Shown here: positions 1-7,162 of the stretch, piece by piece | Layout: each line of letters begins with the position of its first letter | Position numbering within the stretch: position 1 is the stretch's first letter | Source of the DNA: DATKEG01 sp035544515 | GTDB lineage: Bacteria > Acidobacteriota > Vicinamibacteria > Fen-336 | Length of the DNA: 10,861 nucleotides | Assembly: GCA_035544515.1 (NCBI GenBank) | Contig: DATKEG010000118.1 | Span: 1-10,861 of the forward strand | Direction of reading: 5' to 3' | Position numbers and translations under genes: made by a program | Notes under the pieces: model-generated | Databases searched by the model: none | What the model saw: the letters and a program-made list of their open reading frames with translations, nothing else | Told to the model about the DNA's origin: nothing

Positions 1-676
1 GGACGGTCTGGAGCGTGCCGGTCTGGAACGAGCGCGTGGCGTCGTCCCCCGCCTCGGGCTCGACGCCGATCACGCGGCACGCCGGGCTCAGCACCCCCGC
101 CGCCAGCGCGGAGCCCGAGAGAAGCCCGCCGCCACCGCACGGGACCAGCAGCAGGTCGAGGGGGCCCGTCTCCTCGAACAGCTCCTTGGCCGCGGTACCC
201 TGGCCCGCGATGACGTCCGCGTGGTCGAATGGCGGGATCAGCACGGGATCGCCCTCGGCCTGCAGGCGCCGCGCCACCTCCTCCCGGTCCTCGGTCCGCG
301 GGTCGTAGGGCACGACCCGCGCGCCGTACCCCTCGGTCGCCCGGCGCTTGGGCGAGGGCGCGTCGGTCGGCAGCACGATCGTGGCGGAGGCGCCGAGGAG
401 CCGGCTGGCCAGGGCGATCGCCTGCGCGTGGTTGCCGGAGGAGTAGGCCAGGATCCCGCGGCAGCGTTCCGCCTCGCTGAGCCGAGAGATCGCGTTGTAG
501 GCGCCCCGGAACTTGAATGCGCCCATGCGCTGCAGGTTCTCGCACTTCAGGAAGACCCGCGCGCCCAGCCGCTCGTCGAGCGTGCGCGAGGTCATGACCG
601 GCGTCCGGTGGGCGAAGCCGTCGAGGCGCCGGGCGGCGCCGGCCACGTCCTCGTAGGTGGGCAGGTCTAGAGCCAT
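1..676 (-). CDS. Serine/threonine dehydratase, fold-type II PLP enzyme (3' part missing at window edge)
   Basis: The 225 visible residues are the N-terminal two thirds of a PLP-dependent ammonia-lyase. The Schiff-base lysine is K55 in GAFKFRGAYN, the phosphate-contacting loop is SSGNHAQ (79-85) and the glycine-rich PLP phosphate cup is CGGGGLLSG (180-188). The stretch GVEPEAGDDATRS (204-216) is typical of the branch holding serine/threonine and threo-3-hydroxyaspartate dehydratases, which turn a hydroxy-amino acid into a 2-oxo acid plus ammonia. No C-terminal ACT domain can be judged because the gene runs off the left edge. ATG at 676 is chosen because it starts just before the conserved N-terminal helix and has GGTGA seven bases upstream. 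It lies inside the last codons of ygfK (10-base overlap in another frame), so translation is probably coupled. Family assignment is secure; substrate (Ser, Thr, 3-hydroxyaspartate or another 3-substituted amino acid) is not. Confidence 0.93.
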   Translation of the reverse strand, partial: MALDLPTYEDVAGAARRLDGFAHRTPVMTSRTLDERLGARVFLKCENLQRMGAFKFRGAYNAISRLSEAERCRGILAYSSGNHAQAIALASRLLGASATIVLPTDAPSPKRRATEGYGARVVPYDPRTEDREEVARRLQAEGDPVLIPPFDHADVIAGQGTAAKELFEETGPLDLLLVPCGGGGLLSGSALAAGVLSPACRVIGVEPEAGDDATRSFQTGTLQTV

Positions 677-2754
677 GGCGCGTTCACCGGGTTGGCCTTG
701 CGCGTGTCGAGGACACCGTCCGCGGCCAGCGCCATGTTCAGATAGGCGGAGAAGTCCAGGCTGTGGCCGTCGGGCGCTCCCCTCCCGGCCGTGGCCAGGA
801 GCGGCACGCGGTCGCTGTGGCGGACCTCCAGCCGCACCACGCCGTCGGTGAACTGCGCACGATCGCGCGCGCGGTCCACCTCGAGGTGGTACTCGCGGCC
901 CCCGATGCGGCCCCACACCGCGTCGAGCCCGGCTTTCCTCAGGCAGAAGAACCCGTCGCGGTCCGGGCGGGCGGAGAAGGCCTCGCGCGACCCGAAGAAG
1001 CGAGGCTTCTCGATGTAGGGGCCGCCGTCCTCGGGGCAGAAGGTGTCGCAGTTGCCGCACTCGTTGCAGAAGTCCTGGAAGTTGGCAATCTGGTGCGTCT
1101 TGGTCACCGCGAAGACGCCGGCCGGCTCCGCCGCCACCGCGCCCTTGGCCACCACGAACCGCGCGTAATCGCCCTGGTGCACGGCCGTGTCGTAGACGAA
1201 GTTGGCGTCGTTGGGGCAGACGGGCACGCACTTGTCGCAGTTCACGCAGTCGAAGAGGGCGAGATGGCGGCCGATCTTGCGCGGGGCGCGGGCGTTTTGC
1301 GCGGCTCGGTAGCGCGGGTCGGCCGTCGTCCGGGCCACCAGCACCGGCGTGTTGAGCCGGGCGGACTCGGCCACGATGCGCTCGTAGAGCTCGGGCCGTC
1401 CGCCGCCGGCGAGCACGGCGACGAGATCGGTCTCGGGCGCCGCCAGCGAGGCGAGCAGGCCCTCGCGCAGCGGCGAGGGTGCGACGACGCGGCTCACCGC
1501 TTCCCTTCCCTGGCCAAGGGCCTTCACGACGTAGTCCCCCAGCCGCCTGACGCCCAGGGACCGCATCCGCTCCTCGAGCCGGTCGAGATAGGCGGGCAGC
1601 CGCGCGTACCCGCCGGGACGGAGCAGGTCCGTGCAGGTGGTGATCGGGGTGAAGCCCAGGGCCACGCACTCGGCGAAGTTCCGGCTGTCCACGCCCGCGG
1701 AGAAGGAGATGGGCACGCCGGGCCGGGCGCGCCGGTAGCGCTCGACGAGGTTCAACGTGAGGACGTGCAACGGCTCGCCGGAGAGGTACATCACCGCCTC
1801 GGAGGCCGGGAAGAACGAGCGGTGGTTGCGGACGACCAGCGTGTTGGAGAACTTCACCTGGAACGTGCGCCCCAGCGAGCGGGCCAGCTCCGTGAGGCGG
1901 TCGGTGACCTCGAGCGCCTGCTCCCACTGCAGGTCCTTCTCGAAGTCCTCGGCCCGGGTCTCGACGTCGCGGTACCCGAGCACGTCGTGCAGGAGCCCGT
2001 CCACCACGTCCTTGCCCAGGAGCGTGGGGTTGAGCTTGACCGTCACGTGAACGCCCATCTCGGTGAGCAGGTGGCGCACGATGCCTTCGATCTCGCCCGC
2101 GGGGCAGCCGTGGAACGTGGAGAGCGTGATCTGGTCGGACAGCCGCGTCGTGTAGTCGAGGTCGCGCAGGTGGGCGAGGTCGTCGGGGATCTCCCCACGC
2201 AGCGTCTCGACCTCGGCGCGCGCGTCCTTCATCGACTCGATCCACCCGCGCACCTGCGGCGAGCGGATGCCGGCGAGGTCGTAGCCGACGCTCATGTCGA
2301 AGATGGTGTCGCGCGTACCCGCGGCCGGGAAGGCGCCGAGCAGGTCGGTCTGCCGCAGAACGTCCACCAGCATGGAGCCCGCCACGTACTCGCGGAGGCT
2401 CTCCCCCAGGCGCAGCTCCTGGCTCCACTCCACGTTGTAGCCGACGTTCGTGGCGTCGATGCAGGGCCGGGGGATGGCGAGCCGGTCGTTGACCTGGACG
2501 GTCTTCAGCTCGAGGATGCGGCTTCCGGCCAGCCAGGCCAGGACGATGTTCTGCGCCATCTGGTCCTGCGGCCCCGCCGCGGGACCGAGCGGGTTCGCGG
2601 CCCGGCGGCCGTGGAAGCGCACGGACAGGTCGAGGTCTCCCGGCCCCGGCCAGAAGCGGCGCGCGGGCAGGTCGAAGATCTTCTGCTCCCGCTCATGCTC
2701 GCGGAAGAGGCGGCGCAGAAGGTGGGGAAACGGCGCGGGGACGAGGTCGGCCAC
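667..2754 (-). CDS. ygfK: YgfK-type oxidoreductase: FMN-type barrel plus two [4Fe-4S] motifs, FAD domain absent
   Basis: This 695-residue protein follows E. coli YgfK from its first residues: PFPHLLRRLFREHEREQKIF (8-27), then NPLGPAAGPQDQMAQNIV (54-71), LELKTVQV (81-88) and PCIDATN (97-103), as in a dihydroorotate/dihydropyrimidine-dehydrogenase-like barrel. The barrel continues through TFHGCPAGEIEGI (213-225), VKLNPTLLG (239-247) and FSAGVDSRNFAECVALGF (351-368). Two ferredoxin motifs follow: C503-C506-C509-C513 and C563-C566-C569-C573. E. coli YgfK is about 1030 residues and carries a GltD-like FAD/NAD(P)H domain. Here barrel and ferredoxin part are joined directly and I see no GxGxxG motif, so a separate flavoprotein or other donor must supply electrons. 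The GTG at 2754 is chosen because homology begins there; an in-frame CTG at 2772 overlapping the upstream stop (CTGA) is the alternative. Neither has a good Shine-Dalgarno. Longer in-frame extensions only shadow the upstream gene. Likely role: reducing a C=C or C=N bond of a heterocyclic intermediate (inference). Confidence 0.88.
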   Translation of the reverse strand: MADLVPAPFPHLLRRLFREHEREQKIFDLPARRFWPGPGDLDLSVRFHGRRAANPLGPAAGPQDQMAQNIVLAWLAGSRILELKTVQVNDRLAIPRPCIDATNVGYNVEWSQELRLGESLREYVAGSMLVDVLRQTDLLGAFPAAGTRDTIFDMSVGYDLAGIRSPQVRGWIESMKDARAEVETLRGEIPDDLAHLRDLDYTTRLSDQITLSTFHGCPAGEIEGIVRHLLTEMGVHVTVKLNPTLLGKDVVDGLLHDVLGYRDVETRAEDFEKDLQWEQALEVTDRLTELARSLGRTFQVKFSNTLVVRNHRSFFPASEAVMYLSGEPLHVLTLNLVERYRRARPGVPISFSAGVDSRNFAECVALGFTPITTCTDLLRPGGYARLPAYLDRLEERMRSLGVRRLGDYVVKALGQGREAVSRVVAPSPLREGLLASLAAPETDLVAVLAGGGRPELYERIVAESARLNTPVLVARTTADPRYRAAQNARAPRKIGRHLALFDCVNCDKCVPVCPNDANFVYDTAVHQGDYARFVVAKGAVAAEPAGVFAVTKTHQIANFQDFCNECGNCDTFCPEDGGPYIEKPRFFGSREAFSARPDRDGFFCLRKAGLDAVWGRIGGREYHLEVDRARDRAQFTDGVVRLEVRHSDRVPLLATAGRGAPDGHSLDFSAYLNMALAADGVLDTRKANPVNAPWL

Positions 2755-2768
2755 TGGCGGGACCCGGG

Positions 2769-3218
2769 TCAGTGCACCGGCGTCGAGTGATACAGCCGCG
2801 CGGACCGCACGATCTCCTCCACCTCGTCGGCCTCCGCCCCCACGTCGTCGCGCTCGCACGTGTACGAGATGAGCAGCGCCGTCTCGTCGTCGGTCACCGA
2901 CCAGAAGCGCCAGTGCCGCTCCCCGGTGTCGCGCCGCAAAAAGTACACGTGACGGCCGGGATGCCCGCCCCTGCCGATCTGCCCCTGCTCGACGTCGAGC
3001 CCCAGCGACCGCAGGAAGCGGGCCAGGAAGTCCGCGCCTCCGAAGCCCGGCTGCGGCCCGCGCGCGTGGCGCGCACCCGAAAGGTAGATCGTCCCCCGAG
3101 CGCGCGGGCTGCGCAGCGTGGTCACGCAATCCTCCGTGTGCCGGTCCCAGCCGTCCGGGATCTCCAGCGTGAACCAGCCGTACGGATCCGTGAGCACCGC
3201 CATGCGGAGGCCGTCCAT
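2769..3218 (-). CDS. Small soluble protein of unknown function in the operon
   Basis: I do not recognise this 149-residue protein. It starts one base after the deacylase stop and ends 14 bases before the ygfK GTG, so it is clearly part of the operon. An N-terminal beta-hairpin-like stretch, YGWFTLEIPDGWDRH (13-27), is followed by a basic, glycine-rich middle (SPRARGTIYLSGARHARG, 37-54), then the alternating strands HVYFLRR and RHWRFWSV (90-108) and a final acidic helix ADEVEEIVRSARLY (130-143). No signal peptide, membrane segment or metal-binding cluster is visible. The 'polypeptide that starts with a FxxxxPxGW strand and ends with an EIxxSxR helix' pattern resembles the Mog1/PsbP/DUF1795 alpha-beta fold, a weak match. 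A second in-frame ATG at 3203 (MAVLTDPYG) could be the true start. It might be a chaperone or adaptor for one of the neighbouring enzymes, but that is only contextual. Confidence 0.75.
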   Translation of the reverse strand: MDGLRMAVLTDPYGWFTLEIPDGWDRHTEDCVTTLRSPRARGTIYLSGARHARGPQPGFGGADFLARFLRSLGLDVEQGQIGRGGHPGRHVYFLRRDTGERHWRFWSVTDDETALLISYTCERDDVGAEADEVEEIVRSARLYHSTPVH

Positions 3219-3219
3219 C

Positions 3220-4797
3220 CTACTCTACGACCCGTCCCGGCCTCCTTCCCGTGGACCGTCCGGCCCGCACGACGAACTCGCCCCCCACGAGCACGTCGCG
3301 GATGCCCACCGGGAACTGCGCCGGATTCTCGAAGGTGGCCCGGTCCGCGACCTTCTCCGGGTCGAAGACGACCAGGTTGGCCCGGAAGCCCTCCTGGACG
3401 AGGCCCACCCCGCCCAGGCCGAACGCGGCCGCGGCCTGCGACGTCATCTTGCGCACGGCCTCTTCGAGCGTGAGCAGCTTCTTCTCCCGGACGTAGCGGC
3501 CCAGGATGCGCGGGTAGCTGCCGTAGGCCCGGGGGTGTGGACGTCCGCCGAGGAGCCCGTCGGTGCAGACGTTCACGAACGGCTGCGCCAGGAAGCGCTC
3601 CATCACGCCCTCGTCCTGCGAAAACGAGACCATGGCCACGCCCAGGCGCTCCTCCTCGAGCAGGTCGAAGACCGTCTCGAACGGGTCCTTGCCCGCCAGC
3701 CGCGCGATCTCGGCCAGGTTCTGGCCGACCCACTCGGGGTGCCGCCCCGACGGGATGTCGGCGATCACGATGCCCTCGGGTCCGCTCCACTTCCAGAAGT
3801 TGTCCCAGTCCGCGGGCGACGGGTCGGAAAGCTGGCGCCGCAGGAGCATGCGCTGGTCGGGGTCGCGCAGCCGGCCGAGCGTGGCCTCGGCTCCTCCCGC
3901 GTGCGCGGCCGGCGGCAGGATGGCGCCGAGCAGCGTGCTGCCGGCGGCGTAGGGGTAGAGGTCGGCGGTGAACCGCAGCCCGCGTCCGTGCGCCTGCGCG
4001 ATGAGCGCGAGCACGGCGGGCGCCTTCTCCCAGTTGTCCTTTCCCGCGACCTTCAGGTGAGAGATGTGGACGGTGCAGCCGGACTCCCCCGCCACCCGCA
4101 CCATCTCCCGCACCGCCTCCTGGATGCGGTCGCTCTCGCTGCGCATGTGCACGACCAGCGGCCGCTCCGCCTCCGCCAGCACCTTGCCCAGGCTGATCAG
4201 CTCGTCGATGTCCGCGTAGCAGCAGGGCGGATAGATGAGGCCCGTGGACAGCCCGCGGGCGCCCTGCGCGAGCGCGGTCCGCAGCAGCACGCGCATGGTC
4301 TCGAGCTCGGTGGCCGTCGCGCGGCGGTCGCCGTCCCCGACCACGTACTGGCGCATCGCGCCGTGCGGCAGGAGGTAGGCCAGGTCGGGTACGGGCCGCG
4401 CGGCCCGGAGCCGCTCGAGGTAGTCGGCCACGGACGACCAGTCCCACTGCACCCCGAAGTCGCCGAGCAGCCCGGCCAGCTTCTGCCGCCAGGCCGCGCG
4501 TTCCCCTTCGCGGACCGGGGCCACGGAGAGGCCGTCCTGGCCCAGCACCTCGAGGGTGATCCCCTGCCGCACCTTCATGGGCAAGGCCGGATCGGCCAGC
4601 ACCTTCAGGTCGGAGTGGCTGTGCGTGTCGATGAAGCCCGGCGCCACCACCATGCCCGCGCAGTCCACGGCGTCGCCGGCCAGGCTCGAGCCGACGGCCG
4701 CGATGCGCGCGCCCTCGAGCGCCACGTCGGCGCGCAGGGGCGGCGCGCCCGAACCGTCCACGAGCGTGCCGCCCTGGAGGACGACGCCGTGGGGCAT
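3220..4797 (-). CDS. N-acyl-D-amino-acid deacylase family amidohydrolase
   Basis: The 525-residue protein has the full amidohydrolase layout: small N-terminal beta-sandwich (VVLQGGTLVDGSG), then the barrel with metal-binding DTHSHSD (H59, H61), LSTGLIYPP (183-191), VVHMRSE (H217), VHISHLK (H244, H247), TADLYPYAAGST (277-287) and VCTDG with catalytic D412. The C-terminal part, RPHPRAYGSYPRILGRYVRE (418-437), MTSQAAAAFGL and ANLVVFDP, is diagnostic of D-aminoacylases (EC 3.5.1.81 group) that hydrolyse N-acylated D-amino acids. One difference: the loop usually carrying a Zn-ligand cysteine (GNCG) reads GQDG, with D88 in the cysteine position. This may mark a subfamily with other metal or substrate preference. 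ATG 4797 overlaps the nitrilase stop (TGATG), and the upstream in-frame extension of 67 residues only shadows that gene. Given its neighbours it might act on a cyclic ureide or carbamoyl compound instead of an acyl-D-amino acid (inference). Confidence 0.9.
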   Translation of the reverse strand: MPHGVVLQGGTLVDGSGAPPLRADVALEGARIAAVGSSLAGDAVDCAGMVVAPGFIDTHSHSDLKVLADPALPMKVRQGITLEVLGQDGLSVAPVREGERAAWRQKLAGLLGDFGVQWDWSSVADYLERLRAARPVPDLAYLLPHGAMRQYVVGDGDRRATATELETMRVLLRTALAQGARGLSTGLIYPPCCYADIDELISLGKVLAEAERPLVVHMRSESDRIQEAVREMVRVAGESGCTVHISHLKVAGKDNWEKAPAVLALIAQAHGRGLRFTADLYPYAAGSTLLGAILPPAAHAGGAEATLGRLRDPDQRMLLRRQLSDPSPADWDNFWKWSGPEGIVIADIPSGRHPEWVGQNLAEIARLAGKDPFETVFDLLEEERLGVAMVSFSQDEGVMERFLAQPFVNVCTDGLLGGRPHPRAYGSYPRILGRYVREKKLLTLEEAVRKMTSQAAAAFGLGGVGLVQEGFRANLVVFDPEKVADRATFENPAQFPVGIRDVLVGGEFVVRAGRSTGRRPGRVVE

Positions 4798-5675
4798 CAG
4801 AGGACGTCCCGGGCGATCTCGGCGTAGGACTCGGGGCGGCGGTCGCGGTAGAACTGCCAGTGCGCGCGCACCTCGCGGATGAGGTCGAGGTCGAGGTCGG
4901 CCGTGACCAGCTCGTCCCGGTCGCGGCTGCCCATGACCAGGATCCGGCCGTAGGGGTCGCAGAAGTACGAGCTGCCGTAGAACTCGCCGAAGTTCCACGG
5001 CGCCTCGCGGCCCACGCGGTTGTTCGTGCCCACGAAGTAGCCGTTGGCGATGGCCATGGAGGTCTGCTCGATCCTCCAGAGGTCGTCGGAATGGCCGGAG
5101 GTCGTGGCCGAGGGGACGAAGACGATCTCCGCGCCGTGCAGGCCGAGCAGCCTTCCGCCCTCGGGAAAGTGCCGGTCGTAGCAGATGTAGACGCCGATGG
5201 TGGCGAACCGCGTCTTGAAGACCGGATAGCCGAGGTTGCCGGGCTTGAAGTAGAACTTCTCCCAGAAGCCGGGCAGGCAGTGCGGGATGTGGTTCTTGCG
5301 GTACTTGCCCAGGAACGTGCCGTCCGCGTCGAGCACCGCGGCCGTGTTGTAGTAGACGCCCGTCGCTTCTTCCTCGTACACCGGCACGACCATGGCCATG
5401 CCGTGACGGCGGGCCTGCTCCTGCATGAGCCGGACGGTGGGGCCGTCGGGGACTCGTTCCGTGAACTCGTACCAGCGCGTGTCCTGCTCGGCGGCGAAGT
5501 ACGGGCCGTAGAACAGCTCCTGCAGGCAGAGGATCTGCACGCCCGCCCTGGCCGCGTCCTCGATCAGGCGCAGGTGCTTGGCCACCATCGCCTCGCGGAT
5601 CTCGGCCAGGCCCGCTTCGGCCGGGGACTTCACGTTGCTGGCCTGGATCAGGCCGCAGCGCACCGTTCGTGGCAT
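4797..5675 (-). CDS. Nitrilase-superfamily amidohydrolase, beta-ureidopropionase / N-carbamoyl-amine hydrolase type
   Basis: This 292-residue protein is a complete single-domain carbon-nitrogen hydrolase. The Glu-Lys-Cys triad is visible: E53 in LCLQELFYGPYF, K127 in GKYRKNHIPH, and nucleophile C165 in GVYICYDRHFPE, with the accessory glutamate E139 in GFWEKFYFKPG. RKNHIP is shared with beta-ureidopropionases, and the FWEKFYFxPGN stretch with N-carbamoylputrescine amidohydrolases. The likely reaction is removal of a carbamoyl group (R-NH-CO-NH2 to amine, CO2 and ammonia) in the cytoplasm, for example N-carbamoyl-beta-alanine to beta-alanine. ATG 5675 is preceded by GGGAG about five bases upstream and matches the family N-terminus (VRCGLIQASN); the longer in-frame extension lies across ssnA in the wrong frame. 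The gene begins 37 bases after ssnA stops and overlaps the deacylase start by one base. The branch is clear; beta-alanine versus putrescine versus other carbamoyl substrates is open. Confidence 0.92.
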   Translation of the reverse strand: MPRTVRCGLIQASNVKSPAEAGLAEIREAMVAKHLRLIEDAARAGVQILCLQELFYGPYFAAEQDTRWYEFTERVPDGPTVRLMQEQARRHGMAMVVPVYEEEATGVYYNTAAVLDADGTFLGKYRKNHIPHCLPGFWEKFYFKPGNLGYPVFKTRFATIGVYICYDRHFPEGGRLLGLHGAEIVFVPSATTSGHSDDLWRIEQTSMAIANGYFVGTNNRVGREAPWNFGEFYGSSYFCDPYGRILVMGSRDRDELVTADLDLDLIREVRAHWQFYRDRRPESYAEIARDVL

Positions 5676-5712
5676 GGGATCTCCCGCGGAAGTGCGGACG
5701 GGTGAGTCTACT

Positions 5713-7002
5713 CTAGACCCGTTCCATGCGACGCCAGAGCCGCTCGGCCTCCACGCGGGCCCGCGCGAACGTGGCGGCCGCGTCGAGCCCGAGCACGCGC
5801 CGGTCACGCACGACCCAGCGGCCGGCCACCAGCACCGAGCGCACGTGGCTGCGGTCCATGCCGAAGAGGAGATGGGCGGCCAGGTTGCCCGTGTGCAGCG
5901 GCGTGGGGGGGTCGTATTGGAGGACGACGAGATCGGCGGGGCCGCCCGCGTCGAGCTTCCCGAAGGGAAGCCCGAAGAGCGCCGAGGCCAGGCGATGCCC
6001 GCCGGCGACCAACTGCAAGGTCGCCTCGGGGGCGTCGGGGCGGCCCGACTCCCGCATGCGCAGGGCGGCGGCGCGCGCCTCCGCCAGCATGTCCCCGTCG
6101 ATGCCGTCCGTGCCCAGCGCGCCGCGGAGGAAGGCCGCGGTGGGGGCGTAGCCGACGGCGTTGTTCTGGTTCGAGCGCGCGTTGTGCGCGATCCAGGCCC
6201 CGTGCGCGTGCGAGGACTCCACCTCCGCCCGCGTGAGATGAACGCAGTGCGCGAACAGCGTGCGCGCGATGATGAGGCCGTGACGGAGCAGGCGGTCCGG
6301 CACCCCCTCGTCGTAGCGCGCGCGGCAGTCCTCCACGTCCACCCGGTCCTCGGCCACATGGACGTGCAGGCTGCTGCCCGTGCGGTGCACGGCGTCGAGG
6401 AGGCCGCGCAGCGCGTCCTCGGACAAGGTGAAGCTGGCATGGGCGCCGACCATCCCGCGGGTGAGGTCCGAGGCCAGCGCGGCCTGGAACTCGACGTTCT
6501 CCTCGAGCCCTTCCCGGCGCCCGGCCTCGCCGTTGCGGTCGCTGACCTCGTAGCAGAGCACCGAGCGCAGGCCCACCTCCTCCAGCGCCCCGCGGATGGT
6601 GGCCAGCGAGCCGCGGATGCCGGAGGGCGAGGAGTGATGGTCAAGCAGCAGGGTGGTGCCCGAGAGGGCCGCCTCCAGGCCTCCCACCAGGGCGGACACC
6701 CGCACGGCCTCGGCGTCGAGCGCCCGATCCAGCCGCCACCACACGCGCTCGAGCACCTCCACGAAGCTCCGCGGGGGCGCCGCCGGCGGGGGCATGCCCC
6801 GCGCGAGCGCGCTGTAGAGGTGGGTGTGCGCGTTGACCAGGCCGGGGATGACCACGTGACCGGCCAGGTCGACGACCTCCTCGCCGTCCGCAGCCGGGAG
6901 ATCGCTCCCGCGCTCCACGATGCGGCCGCCGTCGAGCCGGAGGTCGGCCCTCTCGACCAGAGGTGGATCGAAGGCGGCGAGGCTCGCGCCCTTGAGCAGC
7001 AT
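5713..7002 (-). CDS. ssnA: SsnA-type amidohydrolase (chlorohydrolase/deaminase-like)
   Basis: The 429-residue product resembles E. coli SsnA (about 440 residues) from end to end: PGLVNAHTHLYSALARGM (53-70), VWWRLDRALD (87-96), LDHHSSPSGIRGSL (120-133), the SsnA-like EVSDRNG (152-158), GAHASFTL (186-193), LHVHVAED (212-219), HNARSNQNNAVGY (273-285) and ALGTDGIDGDM (295-305). Predicted metal ligands are H59, H61, H215, H252 and D299, the usual set of the cytosine-deaminase/chlorohydrolase amidohydrolases. The ending WRRME matches E. coli SsnA as well. SsnA is a member of the anaerobic purine-breakdown gene set, but its reaction is not firmly known; family chemistry would be hydrolytic deamination or ring opening of a heterocycle. 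ATG 7002 fits the family N-terminus; the far longer in-frame extension is a shadow of the upstream gene. There is no Shine-Dalgarno, but a TACAAT element lies 12 bases upstream, so the transcript may be nearly leaderless. Confidence 0.92.
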   Translation of the reverse strand: MLLKGASLAAFDPPLVERADLRLDGGRIVERGSDLPAADGEEVVDLAGHVVIPGLVNAHTHLYSALARGMPPPAAPPRSFVEVLERVWWRLDRALDAEAVRVSALVGGLEAALSGTTLLLDHHSSPSGIRGSLATIRGALEEVGLRSVLCYEVSDRNGEAGRREGLEENVEFQAALASDLTRGMVGAHASFTLSEDALRGLLDAVHRTGSSLHVHVAEDRVDVEDCRARYDEGVPDRLLRHGLIIARTLFAHCVHLTRAEVESSHAHGAWIAHNARSNQNNAVGYAPTAAFLRGALGTDGIDGDMLAEARAAALRMRESGRPDAPEATLQLVAGGHRLASALFGLPFGKLDAGGPADLVVLQYDPPTPLHTGNLAAHLLFGMDRSHVRSVLVAGRWVVRDRRVLGLDAAATFARARVEAERLWRRMERV

Positions 7003-7014
7003 GACGCTGCCGCC

Positions 7015-7020
7015 ATTGTA
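7015..7020 (-). promoter_or_regulatory. Candidate -10 element for ssnA
   Basis: On the minus strand TACAAT (five of six to TATAAT) ends 12 bases before the ssnA ATG, in a gap otherwise almost free of A/T. No good -35 lies 16-18 bases upstream; that space is filled by a perfect 12-base inverted repeat. If used, transcription would start a few bases before the ATG, giving an almost leaderless mRNA, in keeping with the absence of a ribosome-binding site. A single hexamer in isolation is weak evidence. Confidence 0.35.
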
Positions 7021-7055
7021 GATCGCGGCGCCGCGCGCAGCGGGGCGCCGCGATC
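7021..7055. repeat. Perfect 12-base inverted repeat, 11-base loop, upstream of ssnA
   Basis: GATCGCGGCGCC at 7021-7032 is repeated exactly in inverted orientation at 7044-7055, separated by 11 bases. The repeat abuts the candidate ssnA -10 element at 7015-7020, so it occupies the position of the -35 and spacer. It could be an operator for a dimeric repressor, an mRNA hairpin in read-through transcripts from the PLP genes, or the stem of a terminator lacking a U-tract. A 12/12 match exceeds what base composition alone readily gives, although GC-richness makes such repeats less rare. Confidence 0.65.
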
Positions 7056-7063
7056 GAGGGGGG

Positions 7064-7087
7064 CTCAGGGGGGAAGATCCCCCCGAG
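7064..7087 (-). terminator. GC-rich hairpin downstream of the threonine-synthase-like gene (possible terminator)
   Basis: CTC-A-GGGGGGA (7064-7074) can pair with TCCCCCC-GAG (7078-7087), giving ten base pairs with one bulged base and a three-base loop. It lies 76 bases after the stop at 7163 and just upstream of the second inverted repeat. No T-run follows on the minus strand, so it is not a classical intrinsic terminator; it could pause polymerase, protect the 3' end of the upstream mRNA, or attenuate read-through into ssnA. Confidence 0.4.
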
Positions 7088-7162
7088 ATGACGCCAGACG
7101 GCCGCGCGCAGCACGTCAAGCGCGGTCCTGCCCACCCTGCGGTCGCGAGCCGGCAGGGCCGG

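Noticed and set aside
763..2790. 675-residue plus-strand ORF opposite ygfK
   Set aside because: Arg/His/Val/Gly-rich low-complexity translation with no motif; it is the antisense shadow of a GC-rich gene with clear homology on the minus strand.
2755..3129. N-terminal extension of ygfK to an upstream ATG
   Set aside because: The extra 125 residues overlap the 149-residue gene out of frame and have shadow composition; homology to YgfK begins at the GTG at 2754.
3118..4827. 569-residue plus-strand ORF opposite the deacylase
   Set aside because: Same shadow pattern; the minus-strand frame carries all amidohydrolase motifs.
7003..7162. Riboswitch or small RNA gene in the gap before ssnA
   Set aside because: The hairpins are simple GC palindromes; I see no conserved aptamer core, no T-run terminator and no strong upstream promoter for a separate RNA.
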